A stretch of DNA of 33,171 nucleotides from Candidatus Flavonifractor intestinipullorum (GCA_019118925.1 DWYC01000048.1:1-33171); one strand, 5' to 3'; shown: positions 23,423-32,703, numbered from the stretch's first letter. Numbers and translations: made by a program. Notes: a model not told the origin generated them from the sequence alone.

Positions 23423-25114
23423 ATGCCCGACGAGCTGAATACCCCCGTGATGGCCCAGAACTTTATCCATGATTTCATTGACGAGGATATCGCGCAGGGC
23501 GGTCAGTTCCAAGGCATGACCGTCCATACCCGCTTCCCTCCCGAGCCCAACGGCTATCTGCACATCGGCCACGCCAAGGCTATTTTCATCGACTTCGGTA
23601 CGGCGGAAAAGTACGGCGGACTGTGCAACCTGCGTATGGACGACACCAACCCCACCAAGGAAGACGTGGAGTACGTGGACGCCATTCAGGAGGACATCCA
23701 CTGGCTGGGCTACGACTGGGGCGACCGGTTCTTCTACGCCTCCGACTACTTTGAGACGATGTACGACTGCGCCGTTTCCCTCATCAAAAAGGGACTGGCC
23801 TACGTCTGTGAGCTCACGCCCGACCAGATGCGCCAGATGCGGGGCGATGTGAACTGTCCCGCCCAGTGCCCCTATCGGGACCGCCCCGTGGAGGAGAGTC
23901 TGGATCTCTTTGCCCGGATGCGGGCCGGGGAGTTTCCGGACGGCTCCATGACCCTGCGGGCCAAGATCGACCCCTGCTCGGGCAACTTTAACATGCGCGA
24001 CCCGGTGATCTACCGCATCAACCACATGCACCACCACCGGCAGGGGGATAAATGGTGCATCTACCCCATGTACGACTTTGCCCACCCCATTGAGGACGCC
24101 CTGGAGGGCATCACCCACTCCCTGTGTTCTCTGGAGTTCGAGGATCACCGCCCCCTCTACGACTGGGTCATTCAGCACTGTGATCTGCCCTCCAAGCCCC
24201 GGCAGATCGAGTTCGCCCGCCTGGGCATCAACCACACCGTCATGAGCAAGCGCAAGCTCCGCCAGCTGGTGGAGGAGGGCCGGGTCTCCGGCTGGGACGA
24301 CCCGCGGATGCCCACCCTGTGCGGCCTGCGCCGCCGGGGCTATACCCCCCGCTCCATCCGCAATTTCTCCGAGCGCAACGGCGTGAGTAAGGCCGCCTCC
24401 ACCGTGGAGTACGCCTTTTTGGAGCACTGCCTGCGGGAGGATCTGAACGAGAGCGCCCAGCGGCGCATGGCGGTCCTGCGCCCGGTGAAGCTGATTCTGA
24501 CCAACTACCCCGAGGGACAGAGCGAGACCTTCACGGTGGAAAACAACCCCAACCGCCCGGAGGACGGCACGCGGGAGGTCCGTTTCTCCCAGGAAGTGTA
24601 TATCGAGGCCGAGGACTTTTTGGAGGTCCCGGTACCCAAGTATAAGCGCCTCTACCCCGACGGACCCGAGTGCCGTCTGAAGGGGGCCTACGTGATCCGG
24701 TGCACCGGCTGCGCCCGGGACGAGGCGGGCAACCTCACCGAGATCTACGCCACCTACGACCCGGACAGCCGGGGGGGCGACCCCGCCGACGGGCGCAAGA
24801 TCAAGGGCGCAACCATCCACTGGGTGGACGCCGCCACCGCCGTGGATGCGGAGATCCGCCTGTACGACAACCTCTTCTCCGACCCGGAGCCCGACGCCGG
24901 GGACAAGAATTTCCTGGACTGCCTGAACCCCAACTCTCTGGAGATTCTCCCCCACGCCAAGGTGGAGGCCGGTCTCGCCGGGGCGCAGGCCCCCGCCTCC
25001 TTCCAGTTCCTGCGGCAGGGTTACTTCTGCGTGGACAACAAGGACTCCACCCCGGAGCATCTGGTCTTTAACCGCTCGGTGAGTCTGAAGGACTCTTTCA
25101 AGCCCGGAAAATAA
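23423..25114 (+). CDS. glnS: Glutaminyl-tRNA synthetase
   Basis: The 563-residue class I synthetase charges tRNA-Gln with glutamine. It has PPEPNGYLHIGHAKA (HIGH 47-50), RMDDTNP, and MSKR (274-277) in place of KMSKS; the C-terminal anticodon-binding beta-barrels follow (about 340-550; FTVENNPN, EIYIEAEDF-type strands, VHFRGGYF-like FLRQGYF). Length is normal and no YqeY fusion is seen. The start is the ATG at 23423 with AGGAG eight bases upstream; GTG at 23414 overlaps the ribosome site. It heads a run with the aldolase and PsiE-like genes. Confidence 0.97.
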   Translation: MPDELNTPVMAQNFIHDFIDEDIAQGGQFQGMTVHTRFPPEPNGYLHIGHAKAIFIDFGTAEKYGGLCNLRMDDTNPTKEDVEYVDAIQEDIHWLGYDWGDRFFYASDYFETMYDCAVSLIKKGLAYVCELTPDQMRQMRGDVNCPAQCPYRDRPVEESLDLFARMRAGEFPDGSMTLRAKIDPCSGNFNMRDPVIYRINHMHHHRQGDKWCIYPMYDFAHPIEDALEGITHSLCSLEFEDHRPLYDWVIQHCDLPSKPRQIEFARLGINHTVMSKRKLRQLVEEGRVSGWDDPRMPTLCGLRRRGYTPRSIRNFSERNGVSKAASTVEYAFLEHCLREDLNESAQRRMAVLRPVKLILTNYPEGQSETFTVENNPNRPEDGTREVRFSQEVYIEAEDFLEVPVPKYKRLYPDGPECRLKGAYVIRCTGCARDEAGNLTEIYATYDPDSRGGDPADGRKIKGATIHWVDAATAVDAEIRLYDNLFSDPEPDAGDKNFLDCLNPNSLEILPHAKVEAGLAGAQAPASFQFLRQGYFCVDNKDSTPEHLVFNRSVSLKDSFKPGK

Positions 25115-25131
25115 GGAAAGAGGGGCCGGTT

Positions 25132-26163
25132 ATGTACCACTTCCGCAACGACTACTCCTTCGGGGCCCACCCCCGGGTGCTCCAGGCTCTCTCCGCCACC
25201 AACCTGGAGGGCAATCCCGGCTATGGGGAGGACTCCTACTCCGCCCGGGCCCGGGAACTGATCCGCGCCGCCTGCGGCTGTCCGGAGGCCGCGGTGGCCT
25301 TCCTGGTGGGGGGAACCCAGACCAACGCCACCGCCTGTTCTTTCCTTCTCCGGCCCTGGGAGTCCGCCCTCTGCCCCGTCTCCGGACACCTGAACGGGCA
25401 TGAGTCCGGCGCGTTTGAGGGCACTGGACATAAAATCCTCCCTGTCCCCGCCGACGCGTCCGGGAAGATCTCCACCCGGGATCTGGAACCCCTGGTGATC
25501 CAGCACCGGGACCCCCATCTCACCCGGCCGGGGCTGGTCTATCTCTCGGACGCCACCGAGAACGGCGGTGTGTACACAAAGGACGAGCTCACCGCCCTCT
25601 CGGATTTCTGCCGCGCCAACGGGCTGTTTCTCTTTGTGGACGGCGCCCGCCTGGGCTGCGCCCTCACCTCCCCGGCCAACGACCTGGCGCTGCCCGACCT
25701 GGCCCGGCTGTGCGACGCCTTCTCCATCGGCGGCACCAAAAACGGCGCTCTCTTTGGCGAGGCGCTGGTATTCCCCCGCCCAGCTCTGGCGGAGGAGTTC
25801 TTCCGGATGCAGAAGCGGATGGGCGCGGTGCTGGCCAAAGGCTGGCTGATCGGCGTGCAGTTTGAGGCCCTCTTTGTCGATGGGCTCTACTTCGACCTGG
25901 CCCGCCATGCCGACGAGATGGCCCGGCGCCTCCAGGACGGCCTGCGGTCCCTGGGCTGGACGCTGTGGGTGGATTCCCCCACCAACCAGGTATTTGTGAT
26001 CGTCCCCAATGCGCTCTTGCCCCGGCTGGATGCGGTCTGTACTTATGAGGTCTGGTGCCCCTATGATGCGTCCCGCACGGTCGTGCGCCTGGTCACCTGC
26101 TTTCAGACCTCGCCGGCCGATGTGGACGGGCTGCTCACATCTCTGCCCCTTCTCCCGGTTTAA
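25132..26163 (+). CDS. Low-specificity L-threonine aldolase family protein
   Basis: The 343-residue product belongs to the PLP-dependent fold-type I beta-eliminating lyase/threonine aldolase family. Visible residues are FRNDYSFGAHPRVL, GGTQTNATA (60-68), the D170-GAR phosphate/pyridine-binding motif and the Schiff-base K203 in SIGGTKNGAL. It should cleave L-threonine or L-allo-threonine to glycine and acetaldehyde; some members act on other beta-hydroxy amino acids. AGAGGGG precedes the ATG at 25132, 17 bases after glnS. Confidence 0.92.
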   Translation: MYHFRNDYSFGAHPRVLQALSATNLEGNPGYGEDSYSARARELIRAACGCPEAAVAFLVGGTQTNATACSFLLRPWESALCPVSGHLNGHESGAFEGTGHKILPVPADASGKISTRDLEPLVIQHRDPHLTRPGLVYLSDATENGGVYTKDELTALSDFCRANGLFLFVDGARLGCALTSPANDLALPDLARLCDAFSIGGTKNGALFGEALVFPRPALAEEFFRMQKRMGAVLAKGWLIGVQFEALFVDGLYFDLARHADEMARRLQDGLRSLGWTLWVDSPTNQVFVIVPNALLPRLDAVCTYEVWCPYDASRTVVRLVTCFQTSPADVDGLLTSLPLLPV

Positions 26164-26186
26164 GAACCCAATCGAAAGGAGGTCCC

Positions 26187-26678
26187 ATGAACTCAAACGA
26201 GCTGCTGAAACTGCGCATCCCCAACGCCATTTACCGCCTGGGCCAGCTTCTGGAGATTCTCGTCTCCCTTCTGGTTGTCGCCGCAATTGCCCTGTCTCTG
26301 CGCTCGGTGGTCCACTCCCTGGGTCTGGTTGCCGCAGATCCCACCGACATCTCCCGTTTCCAGGAATTCCTCACCACTGCCTTTACCGTAGTCATCGGCA
26401 TCGAGTTCCTGAAAATGCTCAGCCGGCACAGTATGAGCACGGTGGTGGATATCCTGCTCTTCGCCGTGGCCCGGCAGATGGTCATCGAGCACACTACGCC
26501 TCTGCAAAACCTCATCATGATTATGGCCATCGGCCTGCTCTTCCTTATCCGAAAGTACCTCTTTATTCCGGAGCTGGACAGCCGTCCCTCCATCATTTTT
26601 GGTCCCCATCCCGGCCGGGAGAAGGAGCCGGCGGCAGATCAGGCGGAGAAATCCGCCGCCGGTTCGCCGAAGAATTGA
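26187..26678 (+). CDS. PsiE-like membrane protein
   Basis: The 163-residue product has about four hydrophobic helices (residues 16-50, 64-80, 88-100, 106-126) and the family signature VVDILLFAVARQMVIEHT, followed by a hydrophilic tail rich in E, K and A. PsiE was found as a phosphate-starvation-inducible gene in E. coli; its activity is unknown. The ribosome site AAAGGAGG is strong. It follows the aldolase gene by 23 bases and is the last of the run. Confidence 0.85.
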   Translation: MNSNELLKLRIPNAIYRLGQLLEILVSLLVVAAIALSLRSVVHSLGLVAADPTDISRFQEFLTTAFTVVIGIEFLKMLSRHSMSTVVDILLFAVARQMVIEHTTPLQNLIMIMAIGLLFLIRKYLFIPELDSRPSIIFGPHPGREKEPAADQAEKSAAGSPKN

Positions 26679-26700
26679 CCGCTCTCCCTATGCAATGCAA

Positions 26701-26734
26701 AGCGCCCCGTGAAGTCCGGACTTCACGGGGCGCT
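26701..26734. terminator. Perfect 34-bp palindrome, bidirectional terminator
   Basis: AGCGCCCCGTGAAGTCC is followed directly by its exact reverse complement, with short T-rich stretches on both sides. It separates the convergent PsiE-like gene and the arginine operon. Confidence 0.85.
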
Positions 26735-26746
26735 CCATTTATTCGC

Positions 26747-27664
26747 TCACTGCTCGCCCATGAGCAGGTACATTACCGCCTTCTGGGCGTGGAGGCGGTT
26801 CTCCGCCTCGTCAAAGATCTCTTCGGCGTGGGCCTCAAAGACGCCGGCGGTGATCTCCTCCCCCCGGTGGGCGGGCAGGCAGTGCTGCACCATGCAGGCG
26901 GGATTGGTCACCTTCATCAAATCCTCATTGACCTGGTAGCCGGCAAAGGCGGCCCGCCGCTGGGCGGCCTCCTCCTCCTGCCCCATGGAGGCCCACACGT
27001 CGGTAAACACCACGTCGGCCCCCCGGGCCGCCTCCAGCGGATCGCGCACCAGGGTAAATTTCCCGGCGTAGGGGGCGCTGTTGGCGAAGGCGAGGACATC
27101 AGGGTGCGGGTCGTACCCCTCCGGACAGGCGACCGACACCTCCATCCCCACCTTCAGGCCACCCACAATGAGGGAGTTGACCATGTTGTTGCCGTCCCCG
27201 ATGAAGCACATCTTCAGGCCCTCCAGCTTGCTCTGGTGCTCCCGGATGGTCATCAGGTCGGCCAGCACCTGGCAGGGATGGGCGAAGTCGGTGAGGCCGT
27301 TGATGACCGGAATGTCGGCATACTGGGCCAGCTTCTCTACCTCCTCCTGGGAGTAGGTGCGGATCATGATGCCGTCGCAGTAGCGGGAGAGCACCCGGGC
27401 CGTATCCTCCACCGGCTCGCCCCGGCCGATCTGGCTCTCCTTGCTGGAGAGGAAGAGGGCGTGGCCGCCCAGCTGGAACATGCCCGTCTCAAAGGAGACC
27501 CGGGTGCGGGTGGAGTTCTTTTCAAAAATCATGGCCAGGGTCTTGCCCTGGAGATAGTTGTGGGTCAGGCCGTGCTTTTGGTTGTACTTCATCTGGTCAG
27601 CCACGTTCAGAATCCGTAAAATCTCCTCTTTGGAGAGATCCAGCAGTTTGAGCAGGTCTTTCAT
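26747..27664 (-). CDS. argF: Ornithine carbamoyltransferase
   Basis: The 305-residue product makes citrulline from ornithine and carbamoyl phosphate. Carbamoyl-phosphate motifs STRTR (51-55) and HPCQ (129-132) and the ornithine-binding HCLPAHRGEE with C262 are intact, as is the DxxxSMG-like VWASMGQE. Last gene of the operon, sharing ATGA with the end of argD. Confidence 0.97.
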   Translation of the reverse strand: MKDLLKLLDLSKEEILRILNVADQMKYNQKHGLTHNYLQGKTLAMIFEKNSTRTRVSFETGMFQLGGHALFLSSKESQIGRGEPVEDTARVLSRYCDGIMIRTYSQEEVEKLAQYADIPVINGLTDFAHPCQVLADLMTIREHQSKLEGLKMCFIGDGNNMVNSLIVGGLKVGMEVSVACPEGYDPHPDVLAFANSAPYAGKFTLVRDPLEAARGADVVFTDVWASMGQEEEAAQRRAAFAGYQVNEDLMKVTNPACMVQHCLPAHRGEEITAGVFEAHAEEIFDEAENRLHAQKAVMYLLMGEQ

Positions 27665-28881
27665 TGTCTCACCTCATCCGAAAATTCGGGTTCTTCCATC
27701 CCCCGCAGGGTCTCCTCCAGGACGGCGAGGCCCTGGTCCAGCTCCTCCCAGGTAATGGTCAGCGGGGGCAGGAAGCGCAGCCCCGGTCCCGCCGTCAGCG
27801 TCAGAAGTCCCGCCCGGTTCAGCCGGGCGCTCAGGTCCTTATTGGAATAGCCCGGGGCCACCTCCACGCCGATCATCAGGCCCAGCCCCCGGGTCCGGCC
27901 CAGGCTGGGCAGGGCCATCGCCTCAATCCGGCGGCGCAGGTAGGCCCCCTTCTCCCCCACTTCTTTCAGCAGGGCCTCATCCAGAATCTCCAGCACCGCC
28001 AGGGCGCCGGCGGCGCACACCGGGTTTCCGCCAAATGTGGAGCCGTGGGTCCCCGCGCCCAGGGTATCCCGGCACTTCTCCCCCACCAGGAAGCCGCCCA
28101 TGGGCAGCCCGCCGGCAATGCCCTTGGCAAAGGAGAGGGCGTCGGGGGTCACGCCGTACTGCTGGAAGGCGAAGAGGGTCCCCGTGCGGCCCACGCCGGT
28201 CTGGACCTCGTCCACCAGGAGGAGCCAGTTGTTGCGCGCACAGGTCTCAGCCACCGCCTGAACATAGTCCTTCTCCAGGGGGAGCACGCCGCCCTCGCCC
28301 TGCACCAGCTCCAGGAGGACGGCGCACACGTCTCCCTTCCCCTCTTCCCCGGCCAGCGCCTGGAAATCCCCGGCGTTCAGGTAGCGAAACCCCTCGGTAA
28401 AGGGGAAGAAGTAGTTGTGAAGGGCCTCCTGTCCGGTGGCGTTGAGGGTGGTGATGGTCCGGCCGTGGAAGGAGTTGTTTAAGGTCAGCACCGTGCTCCG
28501 GCCCGGCCCATACCGGTCAAAGCTGTACTTCCGGGCCAGCTTGATGAGCCCCTCATTGGCCTCCGCGCCCGAATTGCCGAAGAAAACCCCCGCCATCCCG
28601 GTTCTCCGGCACAGCTCCCGGGCCAGCTTGGCATAGGGCTGGGTATAGTAGAGATTGGAGATGTGGGCCAGCTTGCCCGCCTGCTCCGTGATGGCGGCGA
28701 CCCACTTGGGATGGGCCGTACCCACCGAGAGCACCCCGATGCCCGAGGTAAAGTCAATATACTTCTTGCCCGCCAGATCATACAGCGTGGCGTTGGAGCC
28801 GTGGTCGATGTCCACGTCGTTGCGCGCGTAGGTCTGGAGCGTATAATGGTGGTCCAGAGCCACCAGTTCTGCGTGATTCAT
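27661..28881 (-). CDS. argD: Acetylornithine aminotransferase
   Basis: The 406-residue class III PLP aminotransferase makes N-acetylornithine from the semialdehyde and glutamate. The Schiff-base K253 (LSFAKGIAGG), the D224 motif LLVDEVQTGVGRTG, and NSGAEANE (103-110) are present. The start is the ATG at 28881 with AGAGG eight bases before it; a GTG at 28890 lies too close to that site. Confidence 0.96.
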   Translation of the reverse strand: MNHAELVALDHHYTLQTYARNDVDIDHGSNATLYDLAGKKYIDFTSGIGVLSVGTAHPKWVAAITEQAGKLAHISNLYYTQPYAKLARELCRRTGMAGVFFGNSGAEANEGLIKLARKYSFDRYGPGRSTVLTLNNSFHGRTITTLNATGQEALHNYFFPFTEGFRYLNAGDFQALAGEEGKGDVCAVLLELVQGEGGVLPLEKDYVQAVAETCARNNWLLLVDEVQTGVGRTGTLFAFQQYGVTPDALSFAKGIAGGLPMGGFLVGEKCRDTLGAGTHGSTFGGNPVCAAGALAVLEILDEALLKEVGEKGAYLRRRIEAMALPSLGRTRGLGLMIGVEVAPGYSNKDLSARLNRAGLLTLTAGPGLRFLPPLTITWEELDQGLAVLEETLRGMEEPEFSDEVRQ

Positions 28882-28893
28882 CCGATCCACCTC

Positions 28894-29748
28894 TCAGTGC
28901 AGCAGTGTGCCGATGCCCGCGTCGGACAGGAGCTCGATAAGAATGGAGTGGGGAATGCGCCCGTCCAGAATGACGGCGTCCCGCACCCCCGAGCGGACCG
29001 CCTCCACACAGCAGCCCACCTTGGGGATCATGCCCCCCTGAATGACCCCTTCCTTCATCAGCAGCGGGACGTCGGAGAGCGCCACCTCAGGCAAAAGCGT
29101 GGACTCGTCCTGGGGGTCCCGCAGGAGTCCCCGCACATCGGTGAGGAGGAGGAGCTTTTCTGCCTTCAGCGCTACGGCCAGCTTGGCCGCTGCCGTGTCG
29201 GCGTTGATGTTGTACGCGTTCTCCCCGTCCACTCCCTGGGCCACGGTGGAGACCACGGGGATATACCCCTCCTTCAGGCTGTCCTCCACCGGGGCGGGGG
29301 ATACCTGGACGATCTCCCCCACCAGGCCGTACTTCTCGTCCAGCATTCTGGCCTGGAAGAGACCCGCGTCCATTCCGCACAGGCCCAGGGCCCGGCCGCC
29401 CCGGCGGTTCAGGGTGGCCACCAGATCCTTGTTCACCTTACCGCAGAGGACCTGCTGCACGATGTCCATGGTCTCCCCGTCGGTATAGCGCAGTCCGTCC
29501 ACGAAGCGGGACTCCTTGCCGATCTTCCGGAGCATGGCGCTGATCTCCGGCCCGCCGCCGTGGACCACCACCACGTGTACGCCCACCAGATTGAGGAGAA
29601 TGATGTCGCTGATGACCGCCTCCCGCAGCTCCTGGGAGATCATGGCGTTGCCGCCGTATTTGATGACCACCGTTTTCCCGTAAAATTTCTGAATGTAGGG
29701 CAGGGCCTCGGCCAACACCTGCGCCCGCGTCACCACAGGGTCCGACAT
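28894..29748 (-). CDS. argB: Acetylglutamate kinase
   Basis: The 284-residue amino-acid kinase phosphorylates N-acetylglutamate. Key segments are VIKYGGNAM (28-36), VHGGGPEI, RYTDGET and NINADTAAAKLAVAL; TDVRGLL and GGMIPKV follow. The N-terminal helix (about 1-20) of arginine-sensitive hexameric kinases is present, so feedback inhibition by arginine is likely, which fits the cyclic pathway with ArgJ. Confidence 0.97.
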   Translation of the reverse strand: MSDPVVTRAQVLAEALPYIQKFYGKTVVIKYGGNAMISQELREAVISDIILLNLVGVHVVVVHGGGPEISAMLRKIGKESRFVDGLRYTDGETMDIVQQVLCGKVNKDLVATLNRRGGRALGLCGMDAGLFQARMLDEKYGLVGEIVQVSPAPVEDSLKEGYIPVVSTVAQGVDGENAYNINADTAAAKLAVALKAEKLLLLTDVRGLLRDPQDESTLLPEVALSDVPLLMKEGVIQGGMIPKVGCCVEAVRSGVRDAVILDGRIPHSILIELLSDAGIGTLLH

Positions 29749-29760
29749 GCGCTCGCCCCC

Positions 29761-30978
29761 TTAGGTCCGGTAGTCGCCGTTGATGCGCACATAGTCGTAC
29801 GTGAGGTCGCACCCCCAGCAGGTGGCCTCCTCCTTCCCCTCGTGGAGGGTGATGTCGATGATCACCTCGTCCTGGGAGAGGATGCTCTTGGCCGCCTCCT
29901 CGTCAAAGTCCAGGCCCATACCCTGACGGCAGACCTCCACCTCCCCCACGGCGGAGGCGAATTTCATGTCCACGTACTCGGGGCGGAAGGGGGCCTTGGA
30001 ATAGCCCATGGCGCACAGCACCCGGCCCCAGTTGGCGTCGGCGCCGAACATGGCGGCCTTCACCAGGGGGGATGCCACCACCGCCTTGGCCAGGCGCTCG
30101 GCGCTCTCCTCGCTGCGGGCCTGGTGGACGGTGCAGGTCACCAGACGGCTGGCCCCCTCGCCGTCGCCGGCGATGCAGCGGGCCAGGTACTCGCACACCT
30201 GGCGCAGGGCCTTTTGAAAGACGGTATAGTTGTCGTCTTTCCACTCGATCTGGTCGTTTTCCGCCATGCCGTTGGCCAGGACCACGCACATGTCGTTGGT
30301 GGAAGTGTCCCCGTCCACCGTGACCCGGTTAAAGGTGCGGGGCACCGTCTCATGGAGGGCCTCGGCCAGCATCTCCTCGGTGATGGCGCAGTCGGTGGTG
30401 AGGAAGGCCAGCATGGTACCCATATTGGGGTGGATCATGCCCGAGCCCTTGGCGATGGCGCCGATGGTGACGCTCTTGCCACCCAGAGTGAAGGTGACGG
30501 CGGTCTCCTTCTTCTCGGTGTCGGTGGTCATGATGGCGTGGGCCGCCGCGTCGGAACCCTCTTTGCTCAGGGCCTGGACCACCTCCGGCATTCCCTTCTG
30601 GATGGCGGCGATGTTCAGCGTCTGGCCGATGACGCCGGTGGAGGCCACCACGAAGTCGGCGGCCTTACGGCCGGTGGCCTGGGCGGCGTACTGGCACATC
30701 TCCTCGGCATACTCGTGGCTCAGGGGGCAGCAGGCGTTGGCGTTGCCGCTGTTGGCCACAATGCCCCAGGCGGTGCCGTCCTCCAGGTGGTCCATAGTCA
30801 CGTAGATGGGGGCGGCCTTCACCCGGTTCATGGTATATACCGCCGCCGCCGTACATTCCCGCTCGGAGAGAATGAGGGCCAGATCTTTTTTGTCCTTGTT
30901 GTGGGTCTTTACGCCGCAGTGCACCCCTCCGGCCACAAAGCCCTTGGGAGCGGTGACGCCGCCGGAAATCTGTTTCAT
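29761..30978 (-). CDS. argJ: Glutamate N-acetyltransferase / amino-acid acetyltransferase
   Basis: The 405-residue Ntn-type enzyme moves acetyl from acetylornithine to glutamate. It is a self-cleaving precursor; the new N-terminal nucleophile is T188 in HPNMG-TMLAF, splitting it into alpha and beta chains. NSGNANAC (77-84) and STNDM are conserved. Whether it also uses acetyl-CoA cannot be told from sequence. It starts at 30978 with GAGAGGAG upstream, 40 bases after argC. Confidence 0.96.
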   Translation of the reverse strand: MKQISGGVTAPKGFVAGGVHCGVKTHNKDKKDLALILSERECTAAAVYTMNRVKAAPIYVTMDHLEDGTAWGIVANSGNANACCPLSHEYAEEMCQYAAQATGRKAADFVVASTGVIGQTLNIAAIQKGMPEVVQALSKEGSDAAAHAIMTTDTEKKETAVTFTLGGKSVTIGAIAKGSGMIHPNMGTMLAFLTTDCAITEEMLAEALHETVPRTFNRVTVDGDTSTNDMCVVLANGMAENDQIEWKDDNYTVFQKALRQVCEYLARCIAGDGEGASRLVTCTVHQARSEESAERLAKAVVASPLVKAAMFGADANWGRVLCAMGYSKAPFRPEYVDMKFASAVGEVEVCRQGMGLDFDEEAAKSILSQDEVIIDITLHEGKEEATCWGCDLTYDYVRINGDYRT

Positions 30979-31018
30979 GGTGGAATGCTCCTCTCTATGG
31001 GGGGCCGTGCCCCGCCGC

Positions 31019-31957
31019 TTATAAATTCAGGCCCGTGGTCTCGTCCAGGCCCAGCATCAGGTTCATATTCTGCACCGCCGCGCCGCTGGCTCCCTTGCCC
31101 AGGTTGTCGAAGAGGGCGGTAATCACGCTCTGCCGCTCATGGCCGCCCACCACCAGCTCCAGCCGGTCGGTCCCCGCCAGAGTATTGGCGGGGAGCAGCT
31201 CCCCCTCCCGGGCAAAGCGCACCGAGATCAGCTTCTGTCCGGCGTAATAGGCCGAGAGCACGTGGTAGAGCTCCTCCGCCGTGGGCTGGCCCAGGAGGTA
31301 TTTGTTGTGCAGCTGCACGGTGACCGCCATACCTTTATAATAGTCGTCCACCACCGGGCAGAACACCGGACTCTGACTCAGGCCGGCCACCTGCTGCATC
31401 TCGGGCAAATGCTTGTGGCAGAGGTTGAGGCCGTAGAGCCGGGGGCTGGACAGGGCCGCGTCCTTCTCCCCTTCTTCGTACTGGGCAATCATGCGCTTCC
31501 CCCCGCCCGAGTAGCCGGTGAGGGAGAAGCAGGTCAGCGGGTAATCCTCCGGGAGGATGTGCAGCTTGACCAGGGGCGCCACACCGGCCAAAAAGCCCGT
31601 GGCATGGCAGCCGGGATTGGCCACCCGCCTGGCCTGCCCGATGACCTCGCCGGGATAGCGGTAGAGCTCCGGGAAGCCGTACACCCATCCCCGGGTGGTC
31701 CGGTGGGCGGTAGATGCGTCGATGACCCGGGTATGCTCGTTTTCGATGAGCTCCACCGCCTCCCGGGCCGCCCCGTCCGGGAGGCAGAGAAAGACGATGT
31801 CGGCGGCGTTGAGGAGCTTTTTCCGCTCCTCCACATCCTTGCGTTTGTCCGCGTCGATGTGCAGGAACTCAATGTCGCTCCGCGCACCCAGGCGCTCGTA
31901 GATCTGCAGGCCGGTCGTCCCCTCCCGGCCGTCGATGTATACCTTGGGAATGGCCAT
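31019..31957 (-). CDS. argC: N-acetyl-gamma-glutamyl-phosphate reductase (type 2)
   Basis: The 312-residue product reduces N-acetylglutamyl phosphate with NADPH. It has the glycine motif YIDGREGTTG (7-16), the catalytic C117 in NPGCHATG and GYSGGGKR. It is of the shorter ArgC type 2 (about 310 residues; GREGTTGLQIYERL) rather than the 345-residue type 1. The start is the ATG at 31957 behind AGGTGG; an upstream GTG at 31966 overlaps that site. The gap to the lipoprotein stop is only 36 bases with no clear promoter, so argC is probably read from upstream. Confidence 0.95.
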   Translation of the reverse strand: MAIPKVYIDGREGTTGLQIYERLGARSDIEFLHIDADKRKDVEERKKLLNAADIVFLCLPDGAAREAVELIENEHTRVIDASTAHRTTRGWVYGFPELYRYPGEVIGQARRVANPGCHATGFLAGVAPLVKLHILPEDYPLTCFSLTGYSGGGKRMIAQYEEGEKDAALSSPRLYGLNLCHKHLPEMQQVAGLSQSPVFCPVVDDYYKGMAVTVQLHNKYLLGQPTAEELYHVLSAYYAGQKLISVRFAREGELLPANTLAGTDRLELVVGGHERQSVITALFDNLGKGASGAAVQNMNLMLGLDETTGLNL

Positions 31958-31993
31958 TGATACCACCTGGTTTCTATACAGTATTTGTCCGCC

Positions 31994-32701
31994 TCAGTCC
32001 GGGAGACCCAAAAATCCCTGCTCCCCGTTGACATTGTAGAGGCCGTAGGCGTCGAAGGCGGTGGCCCGGTCGCTGTGCCAGAAGTTCGGCGTCCAGGACA
32101 CAAATTTCTCCGGCGCATCCGCCTTGGGCAGGCCGGGCAGGTAGATGAGCACCTCGTCCACGTCGTTGAGGCCGTAGGGCTCCGAGTCAATATACCGCAC
32201 GCCGTCCTCATAGGTCACCGTCCCCGGCTCGGCGGCCAGCTCCAGCTCCTCCACATGGGTGGACCAGGTGTACTCGTCCACCTGCTCCGGCGGCGCGAAT
32301 TTCCCCTGGAACTCGCAGCGGGACACCGTCCCATAGGGATACTCCTCCCCCTGGACGCCCATGTCCGAGTCGTGGTAACTCCCGTAAAAGCTCCCGTCGT
32401 CCTCCAGAAACAGATATGTGCACCACGCGCCGGCGCCGCTGGAGAAGGTGAATTCGTCCGGCAGGGTGGAGAAGAGCGGGTCGGGTTCCGGGGTTTCCGA
32501 AACTTCCGGGGTCGCTGAAACTTCCGGTGTTTCCGAAACTTCCGGGGCCTCCGAGATTTCCGGGGCTTCCGAAACCGGCGGCTCCGGGGCAGAGGGTTCC
32601 GGGGTCTCGGCGGGACCGCCCGAGGCCGCCGGGGACACTCCGCCGGAGCAGCCCGTCAGCAGCGCCAGGACCAGCAGGGAGGCAAATCCGCGTCCGCTCA
32701 T
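31994..32701 (-). CDS. Lipoprotein embedded in the arginine operon
   Basis: The 235-residue product has a signal peptide with lipobox LLTGC (C18), a Pro/Glu/Ser-rich linker (about 25-75, six-residue repeats) and a folded domain (about 76-235: FTFSSGAGAWCTYLFLEDDGSF, YHDSDMG, CEFQGKF, YIDSEPYGL, LIYLPGLP). This domain resembles lipoproteins common and unstudied in gut Firmicutes. The ATG at 32701 follows GAAGAGG by seven bases; GTG at 32707, which overlaps the argH stop as GTGA, is the alternative. It sits between argH and argC on the same strand, so it is likely co-expressed. No enzymatic motif; function unknown. Confidence 0.85.
   Translation of the reverse strand: MSGRGFASLLVLALLTGCSGGVSPAASGGPAETPEPSAPEPPVSEAPEISEAPEVSETPEVSATPEVSETPEPDPLFSTLPDEFTFSSGAGAWCTYLFLEDDGSFYGSYHDSDMGVQGEEYPYGTVSRCEFQGKFAPPEQVDEYTWSTHVEELELAAEPGTVTYEDGVRYIDSEPYGLNDVDEVLIYLPGLPKADAPEKFVSWTPNFWHSDRATAFDAYGLYNVNGEQGFLGLPD
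32483..32572 (-). repeat. 18-nt tandem repeats in the lipoprotein linker
   Basis: Five 18-nt units encode SEAPEI, SEAPEV, SETPEV, SATPEV and SETPEP (residues 44-73). They keep the frame and differ by a few bases. The linker would act as an extended spacer, and copy number may vary between strains. Confidence 0.85.
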
Positions 32702-32703
32702 TC

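Noticed and set aside
23408-25060. A 550-codon open frame on the minus strand across glnS, and similar long frames opposite hisD, hisZ and the arg genes
   Set aside because: All lie antisense to clear enzymes with intact motifs, lack ribosome sites and have Val/Gly/His-rich translations typical of shadows.
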